A stretch of 10,657 bases of DNA from Melioribacteraceae bacterium (GCA_015486905.1 WFQV01000296.1:1-10657), one strand, 5' to 3'. Counted from the first letter of the stretch, positions 1-7,892 are shown. Notes: generated by a model from the sequence alone, not told the origin. Numbers and translations: made by a program.

Positions 1-33
1 GCTCGGGGGTAGGACGAGAGAAAACAATAAAGT

Positions 34-90
34 GTTTTGGCGCGATTTTTGGTTTTGCTCGTTTGGGGAAGATAAAAATCGTGACAAAAC
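34..90 (+). promoter_or_regulatory. Long leader hairpin upstream of the barrel gene (copy 1 of a dispersed element)
   Basis: Arm 1 is GTTTTGGCGCGATTTTT (34-50) and arm 2 is AAAAATCGTGACAAAAC (74-90). Pairing outward from the loop gives 15 Watson-Crick pairs, one G-T(U) pair (42/82) and one G/A mismatch (40/84). The loop is 23 bases (51-73). The hairpin ends 19 bases before the ATG at 110, with a weak purine-rich site (about 97-102) in between. The same arms, in the same orientation to the gene, recur at 7893-7951 on the other strand. That the structure exists is seen directly; a role as RNA leader, operator or other control site is inference. A terminator is unlikely because of its place just before a start codon. 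Confidence 0.6.
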
Positions 91-109
91 TTCGTAGGGA
101 AATAATCAG

Positions 110-571
110 ATGAAAAAATTATTTTTATTTTTTTCGTTAATAATTTTCATTTCAAATCTCAGCGCGCAGGAAACCGGACTCGGAGCGGGAATAATAATCG
201 GTGAGCCAACGGGCATCTCGGCAAAATACTGGTTGGACGGTCAAAACGCTCTCGACGTCGGTTTGGCGTATTCACTTTTTAAAGCAAACAACGGAGTGGC
301 TTTACATATCGATTATTTATTTCACCTTATGCACATCTATATTTCAAACCAAACTTTTCTTCCTTATTACGGGTTTGGAGGAAGAGTTAAATTCTCCGGC
401 AATAGTCAAAGTTCTTTGGGCGCTCGGGGCGTCGTGGGCGTTGGGTGGATTTACAAACCGAAACCGATAGATGTTTTTCTTGAATTTGCACCGGTTTTTG
501 ATTTGCTGCCGGCAACGGAAATTTCATTGGGCGTATCACTCGGAGCACGATACTATTTTAACGTTAAATAA
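110..571 (+). CDS. Small outer-membrane beta-barrel protein, resembling the BAPKO_0422/DUF3996 type
   Basis: A 153-residue secreted protein. Residues 1-19 form a signal peptide (Lys-Lys, then a Phe/Leu/Ile-rich core) with likely cleavage after Ser-Ala (NLSA-QETG). The mature part alternates glycine/aromatic and hydrophobic residues, as in transmembrane beta-strands. It opens with GAGIIIGEPTGISAKYW (residues 25-41), a motif I associate with the small BAPKO_0422-like barrel family (established by recall, not searched). It ends in an aromatic strand, ARYYFNVK, typical of an outer-membrane barrel end. Length fits an eight-strand barrel. It stands alone on its transcript as far as visible: 134 bases separate it from the next gene, and its leader carries the long hairpin shared with the SPOR gene. 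No enzymatic residues are evident, so the molecular role is unknown. Confidence 0.75.
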   Translation: MKKLFLFFSLIIFISNLSAQETGLGAGIIIGEPTGISAKYWLDGQNALDVGLAYSLFKANNGVALHIDYLFHLMHIYISNQTFLPYYGFGGRVKFSGNSQSSLGARGVVGVGWIYKPKPIDVFLEFAPVFDLLPATEISLGVSLGARYYFNVK

Positions 572-705
572 TTTCAACTTCTAAATTTCAAGCAATTTTT
601 AATCCTAAAAAAAAGAGAGTTTTACAAACATCAGTAATATTATTTTTTTTACTTGATTTTAACACCGTTTAATAATAGATTTTCATTCGAATTTAACAAA
701 TTATT

Positions 706-2127
706 ATGGAACCATCAGAATTTTACTTGGACAACAACAGCAATAACTCTTTCTTGGAAGAGGAAGAGATTCAAACCAAAATAGAAGATTGCAAAAAACA
801 CATCTCCGAAGGGGAGACGTTTCTTTATCTTGACTCCATCGAAGATACCATTCAGCTCTGTGCCGAATACGACTTTGTGCGCGAGGGGTTGTTCCTTGCC
901 GAAGCTATTATTCACGTAGCACCTTACAATTCAGAGGCTTGGCTTTACAAAGGGATTTTTCTAAATAATTTATTCGAATACGAAGAAGCCTACGAATCCC
1001 TCAAAAAGACACTCGCATTTAATCCCAACGACGTCGAGGTTTTAATCAACATTGCTATTGCAGAAGAGAACCTCGGGCTGTTGGACCGAGCGAGCGAGTC
1101 CCTCCGGCACGTTTTGGAAATCGAACCGACAAACACGGATGCACTTTTTAATTTAGGGCTTCATTACGAAAAGAGAGATAATTACGAGAAGGCGGCGTTC
1201 TATTTCGAAAAGGTTTTGAAATTGGAACCAAAGAGCAGCGATGCTCTTTACGAATTAGGTTACTGCTACGAAAATATTGACAAGTTAGACAATGCGCTGG
1301 ACGCTTACGAAAGATATTTGGACCTGGAACCCTACAGTTCCACCGGTTGGTACAATAAAGGTATTGTCCTTCTACGCAAGAACAAATTCGAGCAGGCTGC
1401 CGATACATTTGAGCTTGCTCTTGCAATTAATGCCGAGTTCTCAAGCTCTTGGTTCAACTGTGGAATAGCTTACGCCAATATAAAAAAATACAGAAAAGCA
1501 CTTAGCTGTTTTAAAGAAGCCGCCAAATTAGACCCTGAAGATGAGACAATATATTTCAACATTGCACAGACTTACGAAGACTTGGGCGATTTGCTTAATG
1601 CCGTACGTTACTATTCAAAAGCAATAAAATTGGACGCTGATTTTACTGAGGCATATCTCGCAAGGGCAATCTGCAATCAAAAGTTAAAACGCTATTTAAG
1701 TGCTTTGGAAGATGTTGAAACGGTCCTTAAAAATGACAATTACCACATCGAGGCTTTGTTTTTAAAAGCCGAAATAGAGGAAACTTTTTACCACTCCGAA
1801 GAAGCGGTAAGTTGCTATTTAAAAATTATTGACCTCGAACCTAAAAACTTCGAAGCGCATTTCAAACTAGCCGGAGCTTTAATTAATCTCGGCAGATTCA
1901 AAGAAGCGCGTGACTATTATCTTAAATGCATTCGAATGAAAAAAAATCACGCTAATTCATTTTACGGAATCGCAAAGGCATTCTTTTTATTAAACGAGAA
2001 AGAGAAAGCTTACACCTCATTGCTGAAAGCCCTCTCAATTGACCCTCGCTACAAAAAGACAATTCTACGGGACTTTCCGGATTTGCTTTCCTCACCGATA
2101 TTACAAAAATTATTAGCTGAACAATAA
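706..2127 (+). CDS. Cytoplasmic tetratricopeptide repeat protein
   Basis: A 473-residue protein built almost wholly of TPR units, which act as protein-protein docking scaffolds. After an acidic N-terminal segment (residues 1-41) there is one degenerate unit (about 42-75). Eleven units of exactly 34 residues then run without a break from residue 76 to 449, each with the usual pattern (W/L/Y at 4, G/A at 8, Y/A around 11 and 20, A at 27, P at 32). A short helical tail, residues 450-473, closes it. There is no signal peptide or membrane segment, so it is predicted cytoplasmic. No catalytic domain is fused, so its partner cannot be named from sequence. The start at 706 lacks an obvious Shine-Dalgarno site. 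The stop lies 18 bases before aroE, so the two are probably co-transcribed. Confidence 0.9.
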   Translation: MEPSEFYLDNNSNNSFLEEEEIQTKIEDCKKHISEGETFLYLDSIEDTIQLCAEYDFVREGLFLAEAIIHVAPYNSEAWLYKGIFLNNLFEYEEAYESLKKTLAFNPNDVEVLINIAIAEENLGLLDRASESLRHVLEIEPTNTDALFNLGLHYEKRDNYEKAAFYFEKVLKLEPKSSDALYELGYCYENIDKLDNALDAYERYLDLEPYSSTGWYNKGIVLLRKNKFEQAADTFELALAINAEFSSSWFNCGIAYANIKKYRKALSCFKEAAKLDPEDETIYFNIAQTYEDLGDLLNAVRYYSKAIKLDADFTEAYLARAICNQKLKRYLSALEDVETVLKNDNYHIEALFLKAEIEETFYHSEEAVSCYLKIIDLEPKNFEAHFKLAGALINLGRFKEARDYYLKCIRMKKNHANSFYGIAKAFFLLNEKEKAYTSLLKALSIDPRYKKTILRDFPDLLSSPILQKLLAEQ

Positions 2128-2145
2128 TAACCGTAGAGGGCAGGA

Positions 2146-3018
2146 ATGAAATCTCCATTTGCAAAACACAAAGCAGTCGTGGGCATTATTGGTCACCCCA
2201 TTAAACATTCCCTTTCGCCTTTAATGCAGAACACTGCTTTCGAGCACAAAAATTTGGATTACGTTTATCTTCCGTTCGACGTGCTCTCAGAAAATCTTGA
2301 AGATGCAATGAAAGGTATGGTAGCCCTTGGAATAAAAGGTTTCAACGTTACCATTCCGCACAAGGAAAAAATAATTCAATATTTGAACAATATTTCCGAC
2401 GAGGCAAACATAATAGGCGCTGTTAATACTGTAGTTAATGAAAACGGAACACTTACCGGCTACAACACCGATGTTAACGGAATTTTAAAAACACTTGAGC
2501 CTTTTAAAGATGAGCTTGAAGATTCCGAAGTCAGCATTTTCGGTGCGGGCGGTGTGGTTAGAAGTATTCTCTACACCCTAATCGGTAACTTTAAAATAAA
2601 AAAAATAAACATGATTAACCGCACAAAAGAGAGAGCCGAATTTCTCAAGGATTATTACTCTGAAAAAATGTTGTTTAAAAATATTTCAACTTTTGAACTA
2701 ATGCCGCCGGATTTAACCAAGGTGATTTCCCACAGCAAGTTATTAATAAACGCAACCCCTTTGGGAATGTTTCCCAATACGGACGATTCTCCGCTTTTAA
2801 TTTCAGATTTCTTCAATGAGAGCCAAATAATTTTTGACGTGGTTTACAATCCGCTCAAAACGAAATTCCTTGCCCTCGCCGAATCTGCCGGTGCACGTAC
2901 TTTAAACGGATTAAAAATGTTCGTAGAACAAGGTTCGAAATCCTTCGAATTATGGACGTCCGAACAGATGCCGACTGACTTGGTAACCGACGTAATCCGG
3001 CAAGAACTTAAAAAATAA
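2146..3018 (+). CDS. aroE: Shikimate dehydrogenase (NADP+)
   Basis: Reduces 3-dehydroshikimate to shikimate with NADPH, the fourth step of the shikimate pathway to aromatic amino acids. At 290 residues it is full length for AroE. The shikimate-binding motif GHPIKHSLSP is at 16-25. FNVTIPHKE at 66-74 carries the catalytic Lys73. GAVNT is at 91-95, and GYNTD at 105-109 carries the catalytic Asp109. The dinucleotide loop GAGGVVRS is at 133-140, and NRTKERAE at 158-165 is the NADP-phosphate-binding signature. NATPLGM is at 202-208, and a C-terminal NGLKMFVEQG segment is at 254-263. All key residues are intact. A GAGGG Shine-Dalgarno (2136-2140) precedes the ATG, and the gene follows the TPR gene closely. 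It converges on the SDR gene, 16 bases away, with no clear hairpin terminator between them. Confidence 0.96.
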   Translation: MKSPFAKHKAVVGIIGHPIKHSLSPLMQNTAFEHKNLDYVYLPFDVLSENLEDAMKGMVALGIKGFNVTIPHKEKIIQYLNNISDEANIIGAVNTVVNENGTLTGYNTDVNGILKTLEPFKDELEDSEVSIFGAGGVVRSILYTLIGNFKIKKINMINRTKERAEFLKDYYSEKMLFKNISTFELMPPDLTKVISHSKLLINATPLGMFPNTDDSPLLISDFFNESQIIFDVVYNPLKTKFLALAESAGARTLNGLKMFVEQGSKSFELWTSEQMPTDLVTDVIRQELKK

Positions 3019-3034
3019 TACCGTTTTAAATTTA

Positions 3035-3811
3035 TTACTCCGATTCCCTATGAATCACAAACGCATTTGCTTGTGCGCTTGGCATAATAATCATTTCATT
3101 AATGTTCGCATGCGGCGGCCGCGTTGCACAGAATTGAATTGCTTCGGCAATGTCTTTACCGGTTAGAGGAGTTAAGCCCTTGTAAACTTCCTTCGCTTTT
3201 TGTTCGTCGCCGTTAAACCGTACAATACTGAATTCCGTCTCAACCATTCCGGGGTCAACGCTGCTAACGCGCACACCGGTGCCGAGCAAATCCATTCTTA
3301 AAGAGCGTGTAATTGCGGCAACTGCATGCTTGGTAGCGCAGTAAACAGAACCTTTCGGGTACGCCTCGTGCCCGGCAATAGAGCCGAGATTAATTACATG
3401 ACCGCTTCCACGTTCAACCATTCCGGGCACAACACTGCGGGTTACGTAAAGCAGTCCCTTAATGTTGGTGTCAATCATTTCTTCCCAACCGTCAACATCA
3501 TCTTCGTAAAGTTTGTTTAAGCCCCTGCCGAGTCCGGCGTTATTTACCAAAATGTCTATTGCCTTCCAGCTTTCGGGCAAAGCGGAAATACTTTTTTCAA
3601 CTTCCTTTCTGTCCCTTACATCCAATTTAAACGTAAAAGATTCCGTTCCGAATTTCTCTTTAAGCGAAGAAGCAAGTTCCTCGATTTTTGAAATTCTTCT
3701 TGCCGCTAAAATTAATTTAGCTCCTTCTTCCGCAAAAGCTTCGGCACATGCTTTACCGATTCCTGCCGAAGCGCCTGTAATAAAAACTATTTTGTTTTTT
3801 AACGATTCCAT
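3035..3811 (-). CDS. Short-chain dehydrogenase/reductase, YdfG-like (NADP-dependent 3-hydroxy acid dehydrogenase type)
   Basis: A 258-residue classical SDR. The cofactor loop TGASAGIG is at 12-19. Arg38-Arg39 (AARR) are placed to favour NADP(H). NNAG is at 90-93. The catalytic tetrad is Asn116, Ser144, Tyr157 and Lys161 (YCATK). The sequence resembles E. coli YdfG through its whole length, including MIDTN-KGL, the GMVER turn, EFS-VRF-GD near 193-202 and the C-terminal PPHANINEMIIMPSAQ. YdfG oxidises L-serine, L-allo-threonine and other 3-hydroxy acids and reduces malonic semialdehyde; the actual substrate here is not proven. The gene lies 14 bases after the hexosaminidase stop and has a strong GGAGGT site, so the two form an operon. 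Cytoplasmic, with no signal peptide. Confidence 0.9.
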   Translation of the reverse strand: MESLKNKIVFITGASAGIGKACAEAFAEEGAKLILAARRISKIEELASSLKEKFGTESFTFKLDVRDRKEVEKSISALPESWKAIDILVNNAGLGRGLNKLYEDDVDGWEEMIDTNIKGLLYVTRSVVPGMVERGSGHVINLGSIAGHEAYPKGSVYCATKHAVAAITRSLRMDLLGTGVRVSSVDPGMVETEFSIVRFNGDEQKAKEVYKGLTPLTGKDIAEAIQFCATRPPHANINEMIIMPSAQANAFVIHRESE

Positions 3812-3815
3812 TTTT

Positions 3816-3821
3816 ACCTCC
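3816..3821 (-). promoter_or_regulatory. Strong Shine-Dalgarno site of the SDR gene
   Basis: GGAGGT on the - strand, four bases before the ATG at 3811 and lying in the 14-base gap after the hexosaminidase stop. It is the closest match to the anti-Shine-Dalgarno consensus among the genes here. It fixes the SDR start and suggests efficient independent initiation on the shared transcript. Confidence 0.7.
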
Positions 3822-3825
3822 GTAT

Positions 3826-6258
3826 TTATCTTTCAATCCAGCTTGGTCTGTCCGTTTCAAAATTCGGTGCAATTACTTCGTAACGGTATTCTTGGACGAC
3901 GGTACTATCGCCGTAAGCAACATTGTCGTGTGCTTTGCTTTTCCAAATTTTATCGGAAAGAATTTCCGTTTTGCTCCCGTCGTTAAATTTAATTTCACCG
4001 ATAATATTTACCCCGGCACCGCCGTGCCTGTTGTAATTAATCGCGTGAACTTCAATTGTGTTTTCCCCCTGCTTCAGATATTTTTTCACATCTAAATATT
4101 TTACTCTTCCGTATTCAACGAGAAGGGAAAGCGTTTTACGTGCAAAGACTTTGGCAATGAATTGCCCGTTCAAATACAGCTCTGCGTAAGTATCTCCCAT
4201 TAGCTGTATTTTTGCAGATTCAATCTTCTTTTCGATGTTGAACGAAAAAGAAAAATCGGCTTTCTTTGCAAGCGAATCTTCCTTTACTTTGCAGTAAATC
4301 CATTTACTCGGAATTAGCGGCGACATAAGTGTATCGTTCGCAAGCTCGGTTTGTATTTCTTTAAAAAAGGAAATCAAGCGGTTAAATTTATCCTCTATTA
4401 AATTCAAATTCGCCGGCTCGTAATATTCTATCCAAATCTTTTTAAAACTCTCCTCGAGATTTTTCAATGAAGAAATATTTTTCTTAATCAAAGGGATTGC
4501 TATTTTTTTCTTCCGAACAAACGTTAAATTTGTATCCTGCAAAGCAAGAGAGGTTTCCATCTTAAGTGCGTACCACGAATAAAGCCGTTCAAGAAATTTG
4601 TAAATTTCAACTTGTCCCTTGTTCTTGTGTACGGTTTTTCCCAACAATGAAATTTTTTCACTAATCACCGGAAGGGATTCTTTAAGCCAGCTTAACTTTG
4701 CGGTAGGGTCAACGTTCGGCACCCACCAAACTGATTTTTTGAACGGCAGCAGCGGATGTCGCCAGATTTCGTGCCAAAGGAATTGGTTAAGCGTGTTGCT
4801 GAACCAAAGATTTAGTTCCATTGCCGTGTCGTTTTTAATGCCGAAGAAACGCTTAAAAAATTCCGAGTTGAAATTAGCGATGTTTGCGCCGCTGCTGTTC
4901 CATGCGCAATCAGCCGACCAAGCGTAATCCCAATAAAGTAATTCCTTAAATGTTTCCGCACCGTAATCCCCCCAGTTTGAGTTAATCATTCCGAGCGAGT
5001 TGTTCTCGACTCCTATTTTGGTGAAGTATTCAATGTTCGGGAGAGCATTCAAATTCGTGGGGTAAGTTGTAAGAAAATTCCATGATGCGGGCGAGACAAT
5101 GGTTTGAAATCCGGCATCCTTAAATTTTTCAACCGAGGGATAATCGAGCGAGGGGCGATAATGCCAATCAACTATAATAATATCTTTCGGAATCATATCC
5201 AAAATTTCGGGGTGGAGTAAAAGCATGTCGCCGTACATCATTACTTTCTTGTTGTATTTTTTAAGCAGTTTGTAAACCTTCAGATAATGTTCTGCGTGAA
5301 CCTTTGCAATGCCGAGGCTATCGACCAATTTTTTACTTTTACCCAAACCGACATCGAAACTTTCGTCCGCACCCATGTGAAAATATGGCGAGGGGAAAAG
5401 CTCCGTTACTTCGCTTAGTAACTTGTCCAAAAATTCGTAAATTGTGGAGTCCGAAACATCAAGCGTTGCCGCACCGGGGAACTCGGCATATTTCAAAAAT
5501 TTTTCCTGCGACAAAATATTTTCGTAATGTCCGAGCGTTTGAAAAACCGGAATAACCTGAACAAATTTCTCCTTTGCGTAACTTACCAAGTCCTTTATTT
5601 CCTCTTTGCTCAGCGCACCCCGGTTTTTGCCTATCGAAGGGAAAGCGTCAAATTGAATCATATCTTCAAGATAAGGCATATAGACATTCATTTTGTAACG
5701 AGAAATAAAATCGATAATCTTTTTAAAATTCTTTAACGTTGAAACTTGTCCTCTGCTTATATCATCGGAAATTCCGCGAAATTTCATATCCGGGAAATCT
5801 TTGATTTCAACGCCTTGAATTTTAAAACCTTTGCTTTGTTCTAAAATTTGAGCAAATGTTTGAAGACCGTAAAATAAGCCTTTGTAGGACTCGGCCTCAA
5901 TCAAAACTCCGTCATTATTAGCCTTAAGAAGATAAGCCTCATCGGAATGTTCTCGAGGAAAACTAAATGAAAGCGAGTCTTTAATCAATAGTTTTACATC
6001 CGCTTTGCTTTCTTCGTTTGTAAATAAAAAGTCAATCCCTTTTTCTTTCCCAATTTCCACAAGAGCATCAACACAGTATTCCGAACCACTGCCGTTTCGG
6101 TCAATAAACACAGTGGGGTGGCGGCCTAAATGTAATCGAGAGTCAACAATAATAATGCTTTTCGGTGTCGGTAATATTTTGTAATCCATTTTGGTTTGCC
6201 CGGCAAGTTGTGCTAAAATAAAAAAGAAATAAAACGGCAAGGTCTCTACAAGTTTCAT
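3826..6258 (-). CDS. Secreted glycoside hydrolase family 20 beta-N-acetylhexosaminidase with C-terminal beta-sandwich
   Basis: An 810-residue enzyme expected to release terminal N-acetyl-hexosamines from glycans by substrate-assisted catalysis. Residues 1-20 are a hydrophobic signal peptide (probable cut near LAG-QTK), placing it in the periplasm or outside. Residues about 26-150 are the GH20b-type alpha/beta domain (ILPTPKS start, EAESYKGLFYGLQTF end). The TIM barrel begins at FPDMKFRGISDDISRG (155-170). The catalytic pair Asp298-Glu299 sits in FHMGADES (293-300), followed by FDVGLGKSK. A Trp-rich substrate pocket follows (VDWHYRP, SPASWNF, NSNWGDYG). After a helical region, about 665-810 looks like a galactose-binding-type beta-sandwich (AELYLNGQF, GENTIEVHAINYN), possibly carbohydrate-binding. 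The signal peptide supports the first ATG although no strong ribosome site is seen. It shares an operon with the downstream SDR. The exact glycan is unknown. Confidence 0.88.
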   Translation of the reverse strand: MKLVETLPFYFFFILAQLAGQTKMDYKILPTPKSIIIVDSRLHLGRHPTVFIDRNGSGSEYCVDALVEIGKEKGIDFLFTNEESKADVKLLIKDSLSFSFPREHSDEAYLLKANNDGVLIEAESYKGLFYGLQTFAQILEQSKGFKIQGVEIKDFPDMKFRGISDDISRGQVSTLKNFKKIIDFISRYKMNVYMPYLEDMIQFDAFPSIGKNRGALSKEEIKDLVSYAKEKFVQVIPVFQTLGHYENILSQEKFLKYAEFPGAATLDVSDSTIYEFLDKLLSEVTELFPSPYFHMGADESFDVGLGKSKKLVDSLGIAKVHAEHYLKVYKLLKKYNKKVMMYGDMLLLHPEILDMIPKDIIIVDWHYRPSLDYPSVEKFKDAGFQTIVSPASWNFLTTYPTNLNALPNIEYFTKIGVENNSLGMINSNWGDYGAETFKELLYWDYAWSADCAWNSSGANIANFNSEFFKRFFGIKNDTAMELNLWFSNTLNQFLWHEIWRHPLLPFKKSVWWVPNVDPTAKLSWLKESLPVISEKISLLGKTVHKNKGQVEIYKFLERLYSWYALKMETSLALQDTNLTFVRKKKIAIPLIKKNISSLKNLEESFKKIWIEYYEPANLNLIEDKFNRLISFFKEIQTELANDTLMSPLIPSKWIYCKVKEDSLAKKADFSFSFNIEKKIESAKIQLMGDTYAELYLNGQFIAKVFARKTLSLLVEYGRVKYLDVKKYLKQGENTIEVHAINYNRHGGAGVNIIGEIKFNDGSKTEILSDKIWKSKAHDNVAYGDSTVVQEYRYEVIAPNFETDRPSWIER

Positions 6259-6333
6259 CCATCGTCCGTAATTTAATCAAAAATGTTTGAATTTTAATTT
6301 TGTAAATTAGAACATTTCTCAATCAGTCGCCAA

Positions 6334-7104
6334 TCAGACGGAATCAATAATATAGCCGTCGTTTGCAACAAAAATTTTCCCTTGCATCTCTTGAGTAAGT
6401 TTGGAAATATATTCTTCCAACTCATCGAGTTTTTCCTCGTCAATGTGCGTTAAATAAAGTTTCTCCGGATTTGAATATTTAAATAATTCAATTATTGAAC
6501 TAAAATCAATGTGGGTGTACTCTATTATTATAGTACTGTATTTTTCGGTGAAGAGTTTAACGTCGTTATTATTTCCCAAATCGGATGTGTACAACAATTT
6601 TTTGTTCCCTTTCTCAAAAACGAAACTACTCGAAACAAAGAGCTTATCGGGGTAATTAACAACTTGCAATGTTTTTTTAATATGAGAATTTTTAACAGGA
6701 ACAAAAGAGAACATTTCGGTGATTTGGTATTTTAATCCGAACTCGTAACCGTTTATTCCCAAATCGAAAGGAAGTTTGTCGGGGAAAAGGTAAGAGTGTG
6801 TTAGCAGCTCGGAAGTAAAATCAACGAAGTTTTCATGGACAAAAATTTCCAGCGGAGCGGTTCGGTGTGAAAGGTACATTTGCGTAATCAAGGATGGCAG
6901 TCCTGCGAAGTGGTCTGCATGAAAATGGGTTATTAAAATATGAGTTATCTTGCGGATATCGATTTTTTCTTTAAGCAATGCTTTGGAAACGCCGTCGCCG
7001 GCATCAACCAAAACCTTGCTGTTACTTTCTTCAATTAAAACCGCAGAGTGAAATCTTTGCAATTGTGTTTTACCTGAGCCGGTACCTACAAATGTGATTT
7101 TCAT
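6334..7104 (-). CDS. Metallo-beta-lactamase-fold hydrolase, RNase Z-like
   Basis: A 256-residue cytoplasmic protein. It starts with MKITFVGTGSGKTQLQRFHS, close to the N-terminal GTGS and R-H-S region of RNase Z/ElaC-type proteins. The metal motif H-x-H-x-D-H is at residues 60-65 (HFHADH). Further ligands are likely His141 (NSH), Asp175 (YTSDLGN) and His220 (LTHID), giving a complete two-zinc site. It is shorter than typical bacterial RNase Z (about 300 residues), and I do not see the glycine/proline-rich exosite arm used to grip tRNA. A tRNA 3' processing role is therefore not secure; another phosphodiesterase or hydrolase role is equally possible. It begins 8 bases after the SPOR gene stop, and the TAG stop supplies part of its Shine-Dalgarno (TAGGA), implying coupled translation. 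Confidence 0.85.
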   Translation of the reverse strand: MKITFVGTGSGKTQLQRFHSAVLIEESNSKVLVDAGDGVSKALLKEKIDIRKITHILITHFHADHFAGLPSLITQMYLSHRTAPLEIFVHENFVDFTSELLTHSYLFPDKLPFDLGINGYEFGLKYQITEMFSFVPVKNSHIKKTLQVVNYPDKLFVSSSFVFEKGNKKLLYTSDLGNNNDVKLFTEKYSTIIIEYTHIDFSSIIELFKYSNPEKLYLTHIDEEKLDELEEYISKLTQEMQGKIFVANDGYIIDSV

Positions 7105-7112
7105 TTTTTGTC

Positions 7113-7868
7113 CTATTGTTTTAGAACAATTCTACCGCTTATTCCGAATTCTTTCTTAATCTCGGCAAGAAGTTTTTCAGCGTCTTTTTTACTTGAGAAT
7201 TTTCCTACCGTTACAACGTTAAAAACCGAACCGCCAATGTCTTTTGTGTAAATTTCCGATGACCAGCTTTTTGCTTCGAATTTCTTCCGAAGTTTTTTAG
7301 CATTGTCATTATTTAAAAAAGCCCCTGCTTGAATTGTGAAATACGTTTTACTTAGCGACGGTTTCTTCTTAATTACCACCGGCGATTTTTTGCTCTTCCG
7401 TTTAGAAATAGTTTCCGATTTTATTTTACCTTTTTTAGCAATAACGAGCGAGTCCAAATCCTGCTGGGGAATGTTTCTGTCGGCGTATTGAATGTAGGGC
7501 GAACGAGGATATTCCTCTTTAAGTTTTTCCAAATAGCTTTGTGCTTTGTTGTAAAGCCCCATTGAAAAGTAGAACGAGAATATTCTGTAAAGCGAAGCAT
7601 CGGCGTAATTACTTTTGGGGTATTGGGAATAGACTTTAAAATATTTTTTCAATGCTTCCTCGCCGTTTGTAGTGAGTACGGCATCCAAAAAAATAACCGA
7701 CGGGTCGGCGGGGTTTTCCTTCTTGAGTTGGGGTAATATTTTCAGCACTTTGGTGGCGTTACCGCTTTCAATCTCCTTTAGATACGGAGTAATGTCAAGC
7801 TCTTGAGAGCTTACGTTTTCCGATAAAAAAATCAAAACAAGGATCAAAAGTGCCGTTAACTTTTTCAT
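7113..7868 (-). CDS. Exported TPR-like protein with C-terminal SPOR domain
   Basis: A 251-residue protein. A signal peptide (residues 1-21, Lys-Lys then a Leu/Ile-rich core) ends at VSS-QELD. Residues about 30-130 are helical and TPR-like, with ENPADPSVIFLDA and a YbgF/BamD-style unit NYADASLYRIFSFYFSMGLYNKAQSYLEKL written across 88-117 in pieces of that style. A Lys/Ser-rich linker spans about 144-173. The SPOR domain is 175-251, with FTIQAGAF (177-184) and FNVVTVGKFSSKKDAEKL (216-233). SPOR domains bind peptidoglycan strands stripped of stem peptides, so a periplasmic wall-associated or division-linked role is likely (family knowledge). AGGAAAGG (7880-7887) serves as ribosome site. Upstream is the long hairpin shared with the barrel gene at the left edge. 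It forms an operon with the MBL-fold gene. Confidence 0.88.
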   Translation of the reverse strand: MKKLTALLILVLIFLSENVSSQELDITPYLKEIESGNATKVLKILPQLKKENPADPSVIFLDAVLTTNGEEALKKYFKVYSQYPKSNYADASLYRIFSFYFSMGLYNKAQSYLEKLKEEYPRSPYIQYADRNIPQQDLDSLVIAKKGKIKSETISKRKSKKSPVVIKKKPSLSKTYFTIQAGAFLNNDNAKKLRKKFEAKSWSSEIYTKDIGGSVFNVVTVGKFSSKKDAEKLLAEIKKEFGISGRIVLKQ

Positions 7869-7892
7869 CTTTTTCTATTCCTTTCCTCTAAA

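Noticed and set aside
34..90. Intrinsic terminator of a gene left of the window
   Set aside because: The hairpin is too close to the start codon, has a 23-base loop, is not followed by a T-run, and is repeated before another gene in the same orientation.
572..705. Promoter for the TPR-aroE unit
   Set aside because: The gap is AT-rich with TTGATT and TAATAA-like strings, but spacing does not fit either the sigma-70 or the Bacteroidota TTG/TAnnTTTG pattern, so none is called.
3019..3034. Bidirectional terminator between aroE and the SDR gene
   Set aside because: The 16-base gap shows no stem-loop; only AT-rich sequence is visible.
3892..5736. Several + strand open frames of 67-102 codons inside the hexosaminidase gene
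   Set aside because: They are antisense to a complete, well-supported GH20 gene and show no domain or ribosome site of their own.
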